Made by a program: the position numbers and the translations under genes. The notes beneath the pieces are model-generated. The model was not told the origin of the DNA. It searched no databases and saw only the letters and a program-made list of their open reading frames with translations. A DNA stretch of 64,000 nt. It comes from Flagellimonas amoyensis (GTDB lineage Bacteria; Bacteroidota; Bacteroidia; Flavobacteriales; Flavobacteriaceae). The DNA is taken from positions 124,001 to 188,000 of the forward strand of contig NZ_QBUK01000008.1 of assembly GCF_003058265.1 (NCBI RefSeq), read 5' to 3'. Shown here one piece after another: positions 51,307 to 59,728 of this stretch (within the stretch, counting starts at the first letter, position 1; each line of letters begins with the position of its first letter).

Positions 51307-51389
51307 CTTTGACTCTGTACTAAGCTAAATTTTGCACTTTTAAGTGCGCTTATATTCGATAAGAAGTAAAAAAGGTCTTTTCTGGACCA

Positions 51390-51824
51390 TTAATCGCTTG
51401 TTTGAAAAATGACCGTTTTGTCGACAAGAGGCATTTTATATAGGTAAAAGGGTGTTTGGGTGGCCAATGGCCCCTGTGGCTTGGCTTCCAATACCACTCC
51501 TATGAAGATTTCGGTGTCGGTTTCTTTAATTTTGGACAGCCGTACCGATGGCTTTCCTTGCTGTGCACCCAAGCATACCAAGAGGACCATTTCTTTAGAA
51601 AAATCGATCATAGGCACGGGAAGTCCCGGCTTTCGGGTCTTGTTGATCTGGGAATAAAATCTATGGAGTGATTTGGTCTCCCGTATTTCCCTGGCCTCAA
51701 AGACCTCTACCCCTGAATAGCCATCCTGTTCCACCAAGACCAAGCCTTGAATCTCCTCACCCATATTTTTCTGGGCATTGCAGGAGAGCAGACATATGCA
51801 GGCAAGGAACAGAAAACGTTTCAT
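51390..51824 (-). CDS. PrcB-like hypothetical lipoprotein
   Basis: 144 residues from ATG at 51824, 2 bases after the bshA stop. Lipoprotein signal MKRFLFLACICLLSC. The C-terminal part (about 70-140) follows the pattern of the PrcB C-terminal domain: DFSKEMVLLVCLGAQQGKPSVRLSKIKETDTEIFIGVVLEAKPQGP. The typical glycine-rich 'GGY' in that family is replaced by QGKPS here. PrcB is an accessory subunit of an extracytoplasmic protease in spirochaetes; the function in Bacteroidota is unknown. Probably co-transcribed with bshA. Confidence 0.75.
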   Translation of the reverse strand: MKRFLFLACICLLSCNAQKNMGEEIQGLVLVEQDGYSGVEVFEAREIRETKSLHRFYSQINKTRKPGLPVPMIDFSKEMVLLVCLGAQQGKPSVRLSKIKETDTEIFIGVVLEAKPQGPLATQTPFYLYKMPLVDKTVIFQTSD

Positions 51825-51826
51825 GG

Positions 51827-52969
51827 TCAAAAGGTATTCTTGAAACGTGACTTGTATGCTTTTTCGTAGATTTCTTCGTAGAGGGGCAAAATATGGACAA
51901 TGTCAAACTTGGAGGCCACTTTGTAAGCATTTTGCTTGAACTTTTCCAGGACTGCATCGTCTCTTAATATCTGCAAGGCCTTTGCCGCCATGTCCTCCAC
52001 ATCGCCCACATTGGAAAGGAATCCGGATACTCCATCCACATTCACTTCGGGAATACCCCCGGTGTTGCTGGAAACTACGGCCACCTTGTTGATCATGGCC
52101 TCCAAAGCGGCCAACCCGAAACTCTCCGTCTCCGAAGGCAAAAGGAAGAGATCGGAAAAACAAAGAATACGGTCGATTTCGGTACTATTTCCCAAAAACA
52201 GCACCTTGTCCTTGAGTCCAAGCTTATCGCACAACTGCTCTGCTTTTTCCTTTTCAGGTCCTTCGCCCACCATGATCAGCTTTGCTGGAATTTCTTTCTG
52301 GATGCGATGGAATACATGGATCACATCGGGAATACGCTTTACCTTCCTAAAATTACTGATATGGGTTATGATGCGCTCATTTTCCTTGGCCATCAAAGTG
52401 CGTTGGCAATCGGAATAGTTGGGACTGTATTTGGAAGCCTCGATAAAATTCGGCACCACTTCTATTTCCCTTTCAATATCGAACAGTTCCAAGGTACTTT
52501 TTTTAAGGGCCTCTGAAACCGAGGTCACCACATCGGACTTATTGATGCTGAACGTTACCGCTGGCTTATAGAATGGGTGCTTGCCCACCAAAGTGATGTC
52601 GGTACCGTGCAAGGTGGTGATCATCGGGATAAAAATGCCATATTCCTGGAGCATCTTTTTGGCCATATACCCTGCATAGGCATGTGGAATGGCATAATGC
52701 ACATGCAACAGCTCTATATCATATTGTTTGATGGTATCCACCAACTTACTGGACAGTGCCAGTTCATAGGGTTGGTAATGGAACAATGGATATTCCGGTA
52801 CGTGCACTTCATGAAAATGGATATTGTTGTCCAAAAGCCCCAAACGGACCGGTTGTTTATAGGTCACAAAGTGTACTTCGTGCCCCCTTTCCGCCAAGGC
52901 GATGCCCAATTCCGTGGCAACCACTCCACTACCTCCGAAGGTAGGGTAACAAACAATCGCAATTTTCAT
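51827..52969 (-). CDS. bshA: N-acetyl-alpha-D-glucosaminyl L-malate synthase BshA
   Basis: 380 residues. GT4 enzyme making GlcNAc-malate from UDP-GlcNAc and L-malate, the first step of bacillithiol synthesis. The N terminus MKIAIVCYPTFGGSGVVATELG is diagnostic of BshA, with VTYKQPVRLG, HVHYAIPHAYAGYMA, and TTLHGTDITLVG further on. The donor domain has ISNFRKVKRIPDVI, MVGEGPEK and SETESFGLAALEAMINKVAVVSS with the E-x7-E motif. Located between the GH3-serine hydrolase gene (110 bases upstream) and the PrcB-like gene (2 bases downstream) on the same strand. Implies the organism uses bacillithiol as its low-molecular-weight thiol. Confidence 0.95.
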   Translation of the reverse strand: MKIAIVCYPTFGGSGVVATELGIALAERGHEVHFVTYKQPVRLGLLDNNIHFHEVHVPEYPLFHYQPYELALSSKLVDTIKQYDIELLHVHYAIPHAYAGYMAKKMLQEYGIFIPMITTLHGTDITLVGKHPFYKPAVTFSINKSDVVTSVSEALKKSTLELFDIEREIEVVPNFIEASKYSPNYSDCQRTLMAKENERIITHISNFRKVKRIPDVIHVFHRIQKEIPAKLIMVGEGPEKEKAEQLCDKLGLKDKVLFLGNSTEIDRILCFSDLFLLPSETESFGLAALEAMINKVAVVSSNTGGIPEVNVDGVSGFLSNVGDVEDMAAKALQILRDDAVLEKFKQNAYKVASKFDIVHILPLYEEIYEKAYKSRFKNTF

Positions 52970-53079
52970 TTGTCAGTATCTATTTTTGGTTTGGCCATTG
53001 CCGTGTCATTGTCCATTATGAACAGGCCATTCCATCAGGAAGGCTTATATCGAAACAAATCTAAGGCAATATTTATTGT

Positions 53080-55992
53080 CTAATTGATAATGGAATCATA
53101 AATAGCCTTCTGTACTCGTGTGCGCAACGCAGAACTTATCAGTAATGTATTGGTCGCGGACGGATAGGTCCTGTTCGATAAAAACACATAGACCAGTTCC
53201 GCATCGGGGTCTGCCCACGTGAACGTACCCGTAAAGCCACTATGCCCAAAACTTTTTCTGGATACACAGCCACAGGTTGGGCCACTACTACCCAATTGGG
53301 GCTTATCAAAGCCCACTCCCCTTCTCACATCATTGTTGCAGAAGTAGCAGGTGTTGAATTTTTTGATGGTCCGCTCGTTCAAAAAGCGTTCCCCTCCATA
53401 ATAACCACCCTGCAGGTACATCTGCATGATCTTCGCTACTTCATTGGCCGTGCTGAAAAGTCCTGCATGTCCGCCTACCCCGCCCTGCATGGCAGCTCCC
53501 ATATCATGGACATAGCCCTGCACGGTCTGATATCTGTAATAGTCGTCCTCTTCGGAGGGAACTATCTCATCTTTTGGAATTTTTTTTAGGGGGTTGAAAG
53601 TGGTCCGCTGTAGACCCATGGGCTTGTAGAAAAATTCATCCGCCAATTCGTTTATCGGCCTTTGATAGGTATCCTCAATATATTCCTTAAAGACATAATA
53701 GGCTAGATCACTGTATCGATAACGATTGGACTTCAAACTTTGCCTGCCTATGCGGTTATGGATGGAGTCCTTGTAGGACCTAGTGAGGTACAAATGTTCC
53801 GCAACCTTGTATGGGAAGGCCTCCGAAGGATTGTTGCTGTAAAACTCCGGGGAAGGTTTTCTGTCCTTGGTCAAGGTGTCGATATAAAAAGCGATCCATG
53901 CCGGAAGTCGACCGTAATGCGACAGTGCTTTCAAAACAGTGACATCCTTCAGCTCGGTGTCCGCATATCCGGGAATCAAATCTTTAAAGGTATCGTTGAG
54001 CGCAATTTTCCCTTCTTCCTCCATCTTCATGATGATGGGCAGCGTAGACAAGATCTTGGTCAATGAGGCCAGGTCATAAACGGATTTTTCCGTAATATCC
54101 AAATCTGAATTGTACGCAGGCTTGCCAAAGCTCTTGTTGTAGATGACCTTTCCCTTTCTGGCCACCAATACCTGTGCCCCGGGATACATCAGTGAGTCCA
54201 GGCCTTGTTGTAGCAAGGTATCCACTTGGGCCAGTTTCTCCGAGCTCATGCCCACCCGCTCGGGAATACTATATCCCAACCGTTGGATGGCCTCCAACTT
54301 GGTCCCTGTGCCCACTGGAAATTCGGCATGGGCGGAAACGGGCAGCTTACCTGTGGAACCTATGGCACCAAAAATAACCTCGGCGGCCTTTTCCTGTGCA
54401 ATTTTACTGTTCTGATAAGCGACCACAACTCCATCCATGGCATCAAAGTTGACCACATCCAAAAGTGCGTAGGGCTTTGCGAACAAAGCCAATATGGTAT
54501 TGCTGGTACGGAGTCTGGATATTTCCTCCATCCAGAAAAGTTCGTTTTTGGAGAACTTATAGCCCTTCCATGGGCTTTCATTGTTTTTGTGCAGACCGAT
54601 GATGACCAAATTGTAATCGGCCAGTTCATTTTTGTAGGCCGCAATATCCTTTGCCTTGATTTGGGTGACCTTGTAATACTTGTTCATGGTTTCCAAAAAA
54701 GTGGAACCGGAGTCGTCCCCAAACTGGACATAGGCAATCTTTTTATTGTCCAATTTTCTAATGGGCATCAGGGAAAAATTGTTCTTGGCCACGGTCATGG
54801 CCCCCTCGATGGCCTCTTCGTAGATCACATCGTTTTCAAGGGTATTCAGGTCTTCATACAGGTTTTCCAAGGGCACGGGCTGGTAATTGTTTAAGCCTAC
54901 CTTGTACTTGGCCATCAATATTTTCTTCACGGTCAGGGCCAATCTTTCTTCGGTGATGACACCTTCATTGTACGCCAAAATGAGTCTATTCTTTGCCTTG
55001 GAGACATTTTCGGGCATCAACAACATATCGTTCCCCGCCAAAAAGGCTTCCAGTTCCACCTCACCTTCATCCGCAAATTGGGAAACCGCTTTCATGTTCA
55101 AGGCATCGGTGAATATCAAACCCCGGAAACCCATTTCTTCTTGCAGCAATCCCGTAATGATTTCCTTGGAGAGTGAGGAAGGATGGCCTTCCCTGCTTTC
55201 CAGACTGGGTACGTCCAAATGGGCGATCATCACAGAACTCAATCCATGCTGCAGCACTTTTTGGAATGGGCGAAGCTCGATGGAATCCAGTACTTCCCTA
55301 GATGAATTGATGATCGGGAGTGCCTTGTGCGAATCCGTGGCGGTGTCCCCATGACCCGGAAAATGCTTGCCGCAGGAAAGTACCCCGGCCGCTTCCATTC
55401 CCTTCACAAAGGCAGCACCCTTTTTTGCCACATTCACAGGGTCTTCACCAAAGGAACGATTGCCAATGATCGGGTTCTGCGGATTGTTGTTCACATCCAG
55501 GTCGGGCGCAAAATTGATGTGTACCCCAAGACGTTTGGCATGTTTACCAATCTGATGCCCCACTTTTTCCACCAAAGTACTGTCTTGAACGGCTCCCAAG
55601 GTCATGTTCCAAGGAAAAGCATAAGTAGAATCCAGCCGCATGGCCAAGCCCCACTCCGCATCCATGCCGATCAACAATGGAATCTTGGATTTTGATTGGT
55701 ATGCATTGGTCAATTTGGCCTGACGTACGGGTGTTCCGGTCAAAAAAATAACCCCGCCAATACCCTCTTCGGCCACAAGTTTCTGTATGTTGTCCGTAGA
55801 GGCCTTGTCCTGGTTGGACGCCACACTCACCATGAACAACTGGCCAATACGCTCTTGAAGGGACATGCTATTGTACCTGTTCTCCACCCATGCCATTTGG
55901 GCAATGGAATCTTGCGTCACAAGAGGATTCTCTTGACCAAAGACTTGGAAACTAAGTAATATGAAAAGGGGGAAATATAGGTTTGACCGCAT
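53080..55992 (-). CDS. Glycoside hydrolase family 3 / serine hydrolase (beta-lactamase-like) fusion
   Basis: 970 residues with signal peptide (1-19). The GH3 N-terminal TIM-barrel domain (about 40-370) has the NagZ-type motif KHFPGHGDT (209-217), with the catalytic His in the loop, and the nucleophile Asp 296 (IFTDALNM). A GH3 C-terminal alpha/beta domain (about 385-570) is followed by a class C beta-lactamase-like domain (about 582-965) with the SxxK motif SLTK (643-646) and a YxN-type YSD segment near 757. Fusion of an N-acetylhexosaminidase with a peptidase/esterase domain is a known Bacteroidota arrangement, probably for turnover of cell-wall muropeptides in the periplasm. Both catalytic sets look intact. 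Confidence 0.93.
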   Translation of the reverse strand: MRSNLYFPLFILLSFQVFGQENPLVTQDSIAQMAWVENRYNSMSLQERIGQLFMVSVASNQDKASTDNIQKLVAEEGIGGVIFLTGTPVRQAKLTNAYQSKSKIPLLIGMDAEWGLAMRLDSTYAFPWNMTLGAVQDSTLVEKVGHQIGKHAKRLGVHINFAPDLDVNNNPQNPIIGNRSFGEDPVNVAKKGAAFVKGMEAAGVLSCGKHFPGHGDTATDSHKALPIINSSREVLDSIELRPFQKVLQHGLSSVMIAHLDVPSLESREGHPSSLSKEIITGLLQEEMGFRGLIFTDALNMKAVSQFADEGEVELEAFLAGNDMLLMPENVSKAKNRLILAYNEGVITEERLALTVKKILMAKYKVGLNNYQPVPLENLYEDLNTLENDVIYEEAIEGAMTVAKNNFSLMPIRKLDNKKIAYVQFGDDSGSTFLETMNKYYKVTQIKAKDIAAYKNELADYNLVIIGLHKNNESPWKGYKFSKNELFWMEEISRLRTSNTILALFAKPYALLDVVNFDAMDGVVVAYQNSKIAQEKAAEVIFGAIGSTGKLPVSAHAEFPVGTGTKLEAIQRLGYSIPERVGMSSEKLAQVDTLLQQGLDSLMYPGAQVLVARKGKVIYNKSFGKPAYNSDLDITEKSVYDLASLTKILSTLPIIMKMEEEGKIALNDTFKDLIPGYADTELKDVTVLKALSHYGRLPAWIAFYIDTLTKDRKPSPEFYSNNPSEAFPYKVAEHLYLTRSYKDSIHNRIGRQSLKSNRYRYSDLAYYVFKEYIEDTYQRPINELADEFFYKPMGLQRTTFNPLKKIPKDEIVPSEEDDYYRYQTVQGYVHDMGAAMQGGVGGHAGLFSTANEVAKIMQMYLQGGYYGGERFLNERTIKKFNTCYFCNNDVRRGVGFDKPQLGSSGPTCGCVSRKSFGHSGFTGTFTWADPDAELVYVFLSNRTYPSATNTLLISSALRTRVQKAIYDSIIN

Positions 55993-56083
55993 AAATATCT
56001 TGTCTAGGACATGAACTTATAGCTGATAAAAATATTGCATTTGGTCGAGAAATGCACAGAAATTAAGATACTTTAAGATTGTC

Positions 56084-56566
56084 CTAAACAAACCTGGAAT
56101 GCCAACTTTCACTGGCGGGCACTTCCCAATGTTCCAAATATTCCTGTTTGGTGGCCACCAAATTGTTGAACACTATCGTATTGGGGGAAACGGACTTGTC
56201 CTTGGCCATCTTCTTGAAATCCGTCAGCGGCTTGTACGCGATGTACTCACCCTGTTTGAAGGAAACGTTCATCCGGTCCATGAGTTCCACGTTGTATCTT
56301 TTTTCCAAAGTCTGTATAAAATGGACCGAGGCATCAATGGAACACCCGGATGCACTGGCACTGGTCTGGTCCAACCCTATCACGATAAATCGTTTGTACT
56401 TCATCTCAAACCCGGCATGGAGTTCACTGCCATGGGCCGTCCATTCCTTTAGGAAGCTGTCCAACTCTTCCTTGATTTCCTCTTGCTCAGCATCCGTGAA
56501 ACTACGATTGGATTGATAGATCCAAATCCTTGAGTGCTCCGGTAATTCATTAAAATCTACCAACAT
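56084..56566 (-). CDS. Conserved Bacteroidota protein, often labelled 'ABC transporter ATPase'
   Basis: 160 residues, soluble, no signal peptide. Opens MLVDFNELPEHSRIWIYQSNRSFTD; includes HAGFEMKYKRFIVIGLDQTSASASGCSIDASVHFIQ and ends in SWHSRF. The family is conserved in Bacteroidota and is commonly given the ABC-ATPase name in databases, but no Walker A, signature or Walker B motif is present, so that name is not supported. The GCSIDASVHF segment, with its conserved Cys and His, suggests a catalytic or binding site. Encoded 1 base after the CCG protein, so it belongs to that operon. Function unknown. Confidence 0.8.
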   Translation of the reverse strand: MLVDFNELPEHSRIWIYQSNRSFTDAEQEEIKEELDSFLKEWTAHGSELHAGFEMKYKRFIVIGLDQTSASASGCSIDASVHFIQTLEKRYNVELMDRMNVSFKQGEYIAYKPLTDFKKMAKDKSVSPNTIVFNNLVATKQEYLEHWEVPASESWHSRFV

Positions 56567-56567
56567 A

Positions 56568-57353
56568 TCAAATAGAGTTTGCTAAAAGTTCGGCTACGTC
56601 CAAGACCGTAACCCTTTCTTCTTTTTCATGGGCCTTGATACCATCTGTCATCATCGTGTTGCAGTACGGGCAACCCGTTGCAATAATATCGGGATTGGTT
56701 TCCAAGGCATCCTTGGTGCGTAAAACATTGATGTCCATATCCCCTTTTTCGGGTTCCTTGAACATTTGGGCCCCTCCTGCCCCACAACACAATGCAGTTT
56801 TCTTGTGGCGTTTCATTTCCACCAATGCGGCATTGGTCTTGGTAAGCACCTCCCTGGGGGCCTCGTAAACGGAATTGGCCCTGCCCAGATAACATGGATC
56901 GTGGAAGGTAATGCGTTTTCCTTTATAGGTTTCCCCTTTCAGGGTCAAACGGCCCTGATCCAAAAGTTCTTTCAGGTATTGAGTATGGTGGACGACCTCG
57001 TAGGTACCCCCCAAGCCAGGATATTCGTTTTTAAGGGTATTGAAGGAATGTGGATCGCAGGTCACAATGCGTTTGATCTCATAACCGTTCAACAGTTCGA
57101 TGTTCATCATGGCCTGCATTTGGAACAAGAACTCATTGCCTGCCCGTTTGGCCACATCTCCGGTTGAACTCTCCTCCTGTCCCAACACGGCAAAATCGAC
57201 ATTGGCCCGGTTCAACAACTTCACAAAGGCCCTGGATATTTTTTTTGCCCTATCGTCATAACTTCCGGCCGAACCTACCCAAAACAATATCTCGGGCTGT
57301 TTGCCTTCCGCCATAAACTCCTGCATGGTCTTCACCTTCAATTGTTCGTCCAT
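56568..57353 (-). CDS. (Fe-S)-binding protein with CCG domains, first CCG motif degenerate
   Basis: 261 residues, soluble. Related to HdrB/GlpC/LutA-type cysteine-rich (CCG) proteins that handle electrons or disulfides. The C-terminal CCG motif is complete: Cys 153 (HDPCYLGR), Cys 189-Cys 190-Gly (LCCGAGG), Cys 228 and Cys 231 (GCPYCNTM). The N-terminal motif has serine at the positions where relatives, as remembered, have cysteine: VGSAG (Ser 28), ESSTGD (near 62), and TCDPHS (98-103), where a CPHC-like pair is expected. It probably still binds one cluster. Partner of the membrane Fe-S protein encoded 10 bases upstream. Confidence 0.88.
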   Translation of the reverse strand: MDEQLKVKTMQEFMAEGKQPEILFWVGSAGSYDDRAKKISRAFVKLLNRANVDFAVLGQEESSTGDVAKRAGNEFLFQMQAMMNIELLNGYEIKRIVTCDPHSFNTLKNEYPGLGGTYEVVHHTQYLKELLDQGRLTLKGETYKGKRITFHDPCYLGRANSVYEAPREVLTKTNAALVEMKRHKKTALCCGAGGAQMFKEPEKGDMDINVLRTKDALETNPDIIATGCPYCNTMMTDGIKAHEKEERVTVLDVAELLANSI

Positions 57354-57363
57354 AGTGCTCGTT

Positions 57364-58689
57364 TTATTCGTTTACCCAGTTCAAACGGTCCATCTGGTTG
57401 TATGGCCAAGGTGCCCCGTTGTTTTCGATATTGGACATCATGTTGTTCAGTTCCATGGGCGCAGCGGATTGCTCCATCACCAAATACCTACGCATTTCCA
57501 CAATGATGGACAGGGGATCTATGCTCACAGGGCATGCCTGTACGCAGGCGTTGCAAGTGGTGCACGCCCAAAGTTCTTCCCGACTGATGTAATCGTCGAG
57601 CAATTGTTTTCCGTCGGACACAAATTCTCCCTTGTTGGCCTCCATATTCTTGCCCACTTCCTCCAAACGGTCGCGGGTGTCCATCATAATCTTTCTGGGG
57701 GACAATTTTTTCCCTGTCTGGTTGGCAGGGCACTCGGAGGTACAGCGGCCACACTCGGTACAGGTATATGCATTGAGCAATTGCACCCAATTCAGGTCCA
57801 TCACATCGGAAGCCCCAAACTTTTCCGGTGCAGCGGCGTTTGGATCGGCAGGTGCCGCAAAGGGGTCTGCATTGGGATCCATCATCAATTTCACCTCATT
57901 GGTCACCGATTCCAGATTGTTGAACTGCCCTTGGGGCCTCAGTTTTCCATAATAGGTGTTCGGAAAGGCCAATAGGATATGGAGATGCTTGGAATAGTAG
58001 AGGTAGTTCAAAAAGGTCAATATCCCCAAGATGTGTAACCACCAAGCCGTCCTTTCGATAAATATCAGCGTAGGGACCGAGAGACCCTCAAATAAAGGGG
58101 TTATGAATTGACTGATGGGGAAAGCCCCTGCCTGTACGTAATGATCGGCACCCATCTGCTGCAATTGGAAATCTGCGGCATTCATGGTCAGGAAAAGGAC
58201 CATCAATACAAATTCTATGTAAAGGATCATGTTGCCATCTTTTTTGGGCCAACCCTTCATCTCTGGTTTGATGAACCGTTGGAGCTTGATGATGTTCCTT
58301 CGTACCCAAAAAACGGTCACGGCGACTATGACGAGAAAGGCCAATATTTCAAAAGAACCTATCAAAACATCATACAATTGCCCGATTGGGGAAAACAACC
58401 TGTGGGTACCCAAAATACCGTCCAAAATAATCTCCAACACTTCTATGTTGATGATGATAAAGCCCACATAAACAATGATGTGCATAAGACCCGCAATGGG
58501 ACGCACCACCATTTTGGTCTGTCCCAAGGCAATCTTTGCCATGTTCTTCCATCGCTGGGGCTTGTTGTCCCCCACATCGACCTTTTTGCCCAACTTGATG
58601 TTTCTGATGAGCTTCTTCACATTGCGCACAAAGAACCCAATGCCCAGAGCAAGGGCTATGGCGAACACTATGTTTGGGAGGTATTCCAT
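57364..58689 (-). CDS. Membrane-bound 4Fe-4S protein (heterodisulfide reductase-like)
   Basis: 441 residues. About five membrane helices in the N-terminal 245 residues resemble the cytochrome b-like subunit of nitrate reductase; several helix histidines (for example His 70, His 219, His 237) are potential haem ligands. The cytoplasmic C-terminal part has two ferredoxin-type clusters: CTECGRCTSEC (Cys 310, 313, 316, 320) and CTTCNACVQAC (Cys 376, 379, 382, 386), each followed by P. Together with the CCG protein it forms a likely membrane oxidoreductase linked to the quinone pool; donor and acceptor are unknown. A proline/alanine-rich linker lies at 270-290. The gene begins on the base after the MCE gene's stop. 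Confidence 0.9.
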   Translation of the reverse strand: MEYLPNIVFAIALALGIGFFVRNVKKLIRNIKLGKKVDVGDNKPQRWKNMAKIALGQTKMVVRPIAGLMHIIVYVGFIIINIEVLEIILDGILGTHRLFSPIGQLYDVLIGSFEILAFLVIVAVTVFWVRRNIIKLQRFIKPEMKGWPKKDGNMILYIEFVLMVLFLTMNAADFQLQQMGADHYVQAGAFPISQFITPLFEGLSVPTLIFIERTAWWLHILGILTFLNYLYYSKHLHILLAFPNTYYGKLRPQGQFNNLESVTNEVKLMMDPNADPFAAPADPNAAAPEKFGASDVMDLNWVQLLNAYTCTECGRCTSECPANQTGKKLSPRKIMMDTRDRLEEVGKNMEANKGEFVSDGKQLLDDYISREELWACTTCNACVQACPVSIDPLSIIVEMRRYLVMEQSAAPMELNNMMSNIENNGAPWPYNQMDRLNWVNE

Positions 58690-59658
58690 TTAATTCTCTT
58701 GATTTTCTTCTGCCGGATCGTCCTCGGGGAGTGTATATTCCTTTTGCTTTTTCCCGAATACGGACACGTTCACGTATCGCTTGGGATTAAGCCTGAAATC
58801 CTGCAACAAAAGGTCCAATTCCCTGGATGCTGCGGCCAAATTATTGTAGAGTGCATCATCCTTGTGCAATTTGCCCAACGAGCCTTCCCCCTGCTCTATC
58901 TTCGCCAAGATGCCGTTCAGCTTGTCCACTGTGGTCTGGAAGTTGGTCAGGGTGCCGGCAAGGTCCACATTGGCCAAGGAATCGGAAAGTTTTGAAAAGT
59001 TGGAGGTGATGTTGTCCACATTCTTCAATGAATTGTCCAACTGCTCCTTGTTGTTTTCCAAAAGCACGTTCAGCTTGTCCGCACTGCCTTTGAAGGCCCC
59101 TATCAATTGGTTGAGGGATACTATGGTTTCCTTGAGCTCCCTTTTGGTGGGGTCGTCCAATATATCGTTGACGTTCATCAAGAGTGAATCGGCGTGCGAT
59201 ACCGCTCCTTCCACTTTTTGCTGCAAGGGGGTCAGTTTTTGCTGCACCAGATCGGTGAGTCCCGGTTTGATCTTGGATTGTAGAGTATCCCCAGACTTGG
59301 CATTGGGTGCTTGGTCAAAAACAGGAATGATCTGTATGCCCTTGCCCCCGATGATGCCCGTATCAAATAGTTCGGCGACACTGTTCTGGGAAAAATCGAA
59401 CTCATTGCTCACGGTAAAAGTGACCAATAATTTTCCTGAACTGTCCTTAAAATTGATTCCGGTGACGTTACCAACGCCATAGCCATTGATGGAAACCTGT
59501 GTTCCAGCTTGCAGCCCGCCCACGTTCTCATAAACAGCGTAAAATGTTTTGTTATTTTCGAAAAGTGGGGAGGATTTTAGATAGCTCAGCCCAAAAATAA
59601 AGGCCACAATCCCAGCAATCACGATAATCCCAGTTTTAATTTCCCTGGATAGCTTCAA
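58690..59658 (-). CDS. MlaD family (MCE domain) lipid-transport protein
   Basis: 322 residues starting at a TTG codon (59658). The reason for this start: the family begins MK(I/L)xREIKTG directly before the membrane helix (here 8-26), and a TAATTTTG promoter lies 24 bases upstream; no ATG is available closer than one far inside the upstream gene. The MCE domain spans about 37-115 (YAVYENVGGLQAGTQVSINGYGVGNVTGI), followed by a long helical/coiled-coil region (150-285). Anchored in the inner membrane and facing the periplasm, it should act with MlaE/MlaF-type partners in phospholipid transport; those are not in the window. Confidence 0.9.
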   Translation of the reverse strand: MKLSREIKTGIIVIAGIVAFIFGLSYLKSSPLFENNKTFYAVYENVGGLQAGTQVSINGYGVGNVTGINFKDSSGKLLVTFTVSNEFDFSQNSVAELFDTGIIGGKGIQIIPVFDQAPNAKSGDTLQSKIKPGLTDLVQQKLTPLQQKVEGAVSHADSLLMNVNDILDDPTKRELKETIVSLNQLIGAFKGSADKLNVLLENNKEQLDNSLKNVDNITSNFSKLSDSLANVDLAGTLTNFQTTVDKLNGILAKIEQGEGSLGKLHKDDALYNNLAAASRELDLLLQDFRLNPKRYVNVSVFGKKQKEYTLPEDDPAEENQEN

Positions 59659-59681
59659 AAGATTCGGTTTATGGTTTAAAA

Positions 59682-59689
59682 CAAAATTA
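59682..59689 (-). promoter_or_regulatory. Candidate -7 element (TAATTTTG) for the MCE-FeS-CCG genes
   Basis: On the minus strand TAATTTTG matches TAnnTTTG and lies 24 bases from the TTG start at 59658, giving a leader of about 17 bases. It sits in the 70-base gap after the amidase gene and supports the TTG start. Confidence 0.5.
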
Positions 59690-59728
59690 GGAATATTTTT
59701 TACAAGGTACCCACAGATATTTTTTCTC

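Noticed and set aside
54226-54894. 222-codon plus-strand frame opposite the GH3-serine hydrolase gene
   Set aside because: Antisense shadow of a gene whose catalytic sets are intact on the other strand.
56084-56566. 'ABC transporter ATPase' as the name of the 160-residue protein
   Set aside because: No Walker A, LSGGQ or Walker B motif is present; the label appears to be a propagated database name.
58108-58995. 295-codon plus-strand frame opposite the membrane FeS and MCE genes
   Set aside because: Spans two well-supported minus-strand genes; histidine- and glutamine-rich translation without motifs, typical of an antisense shadow.
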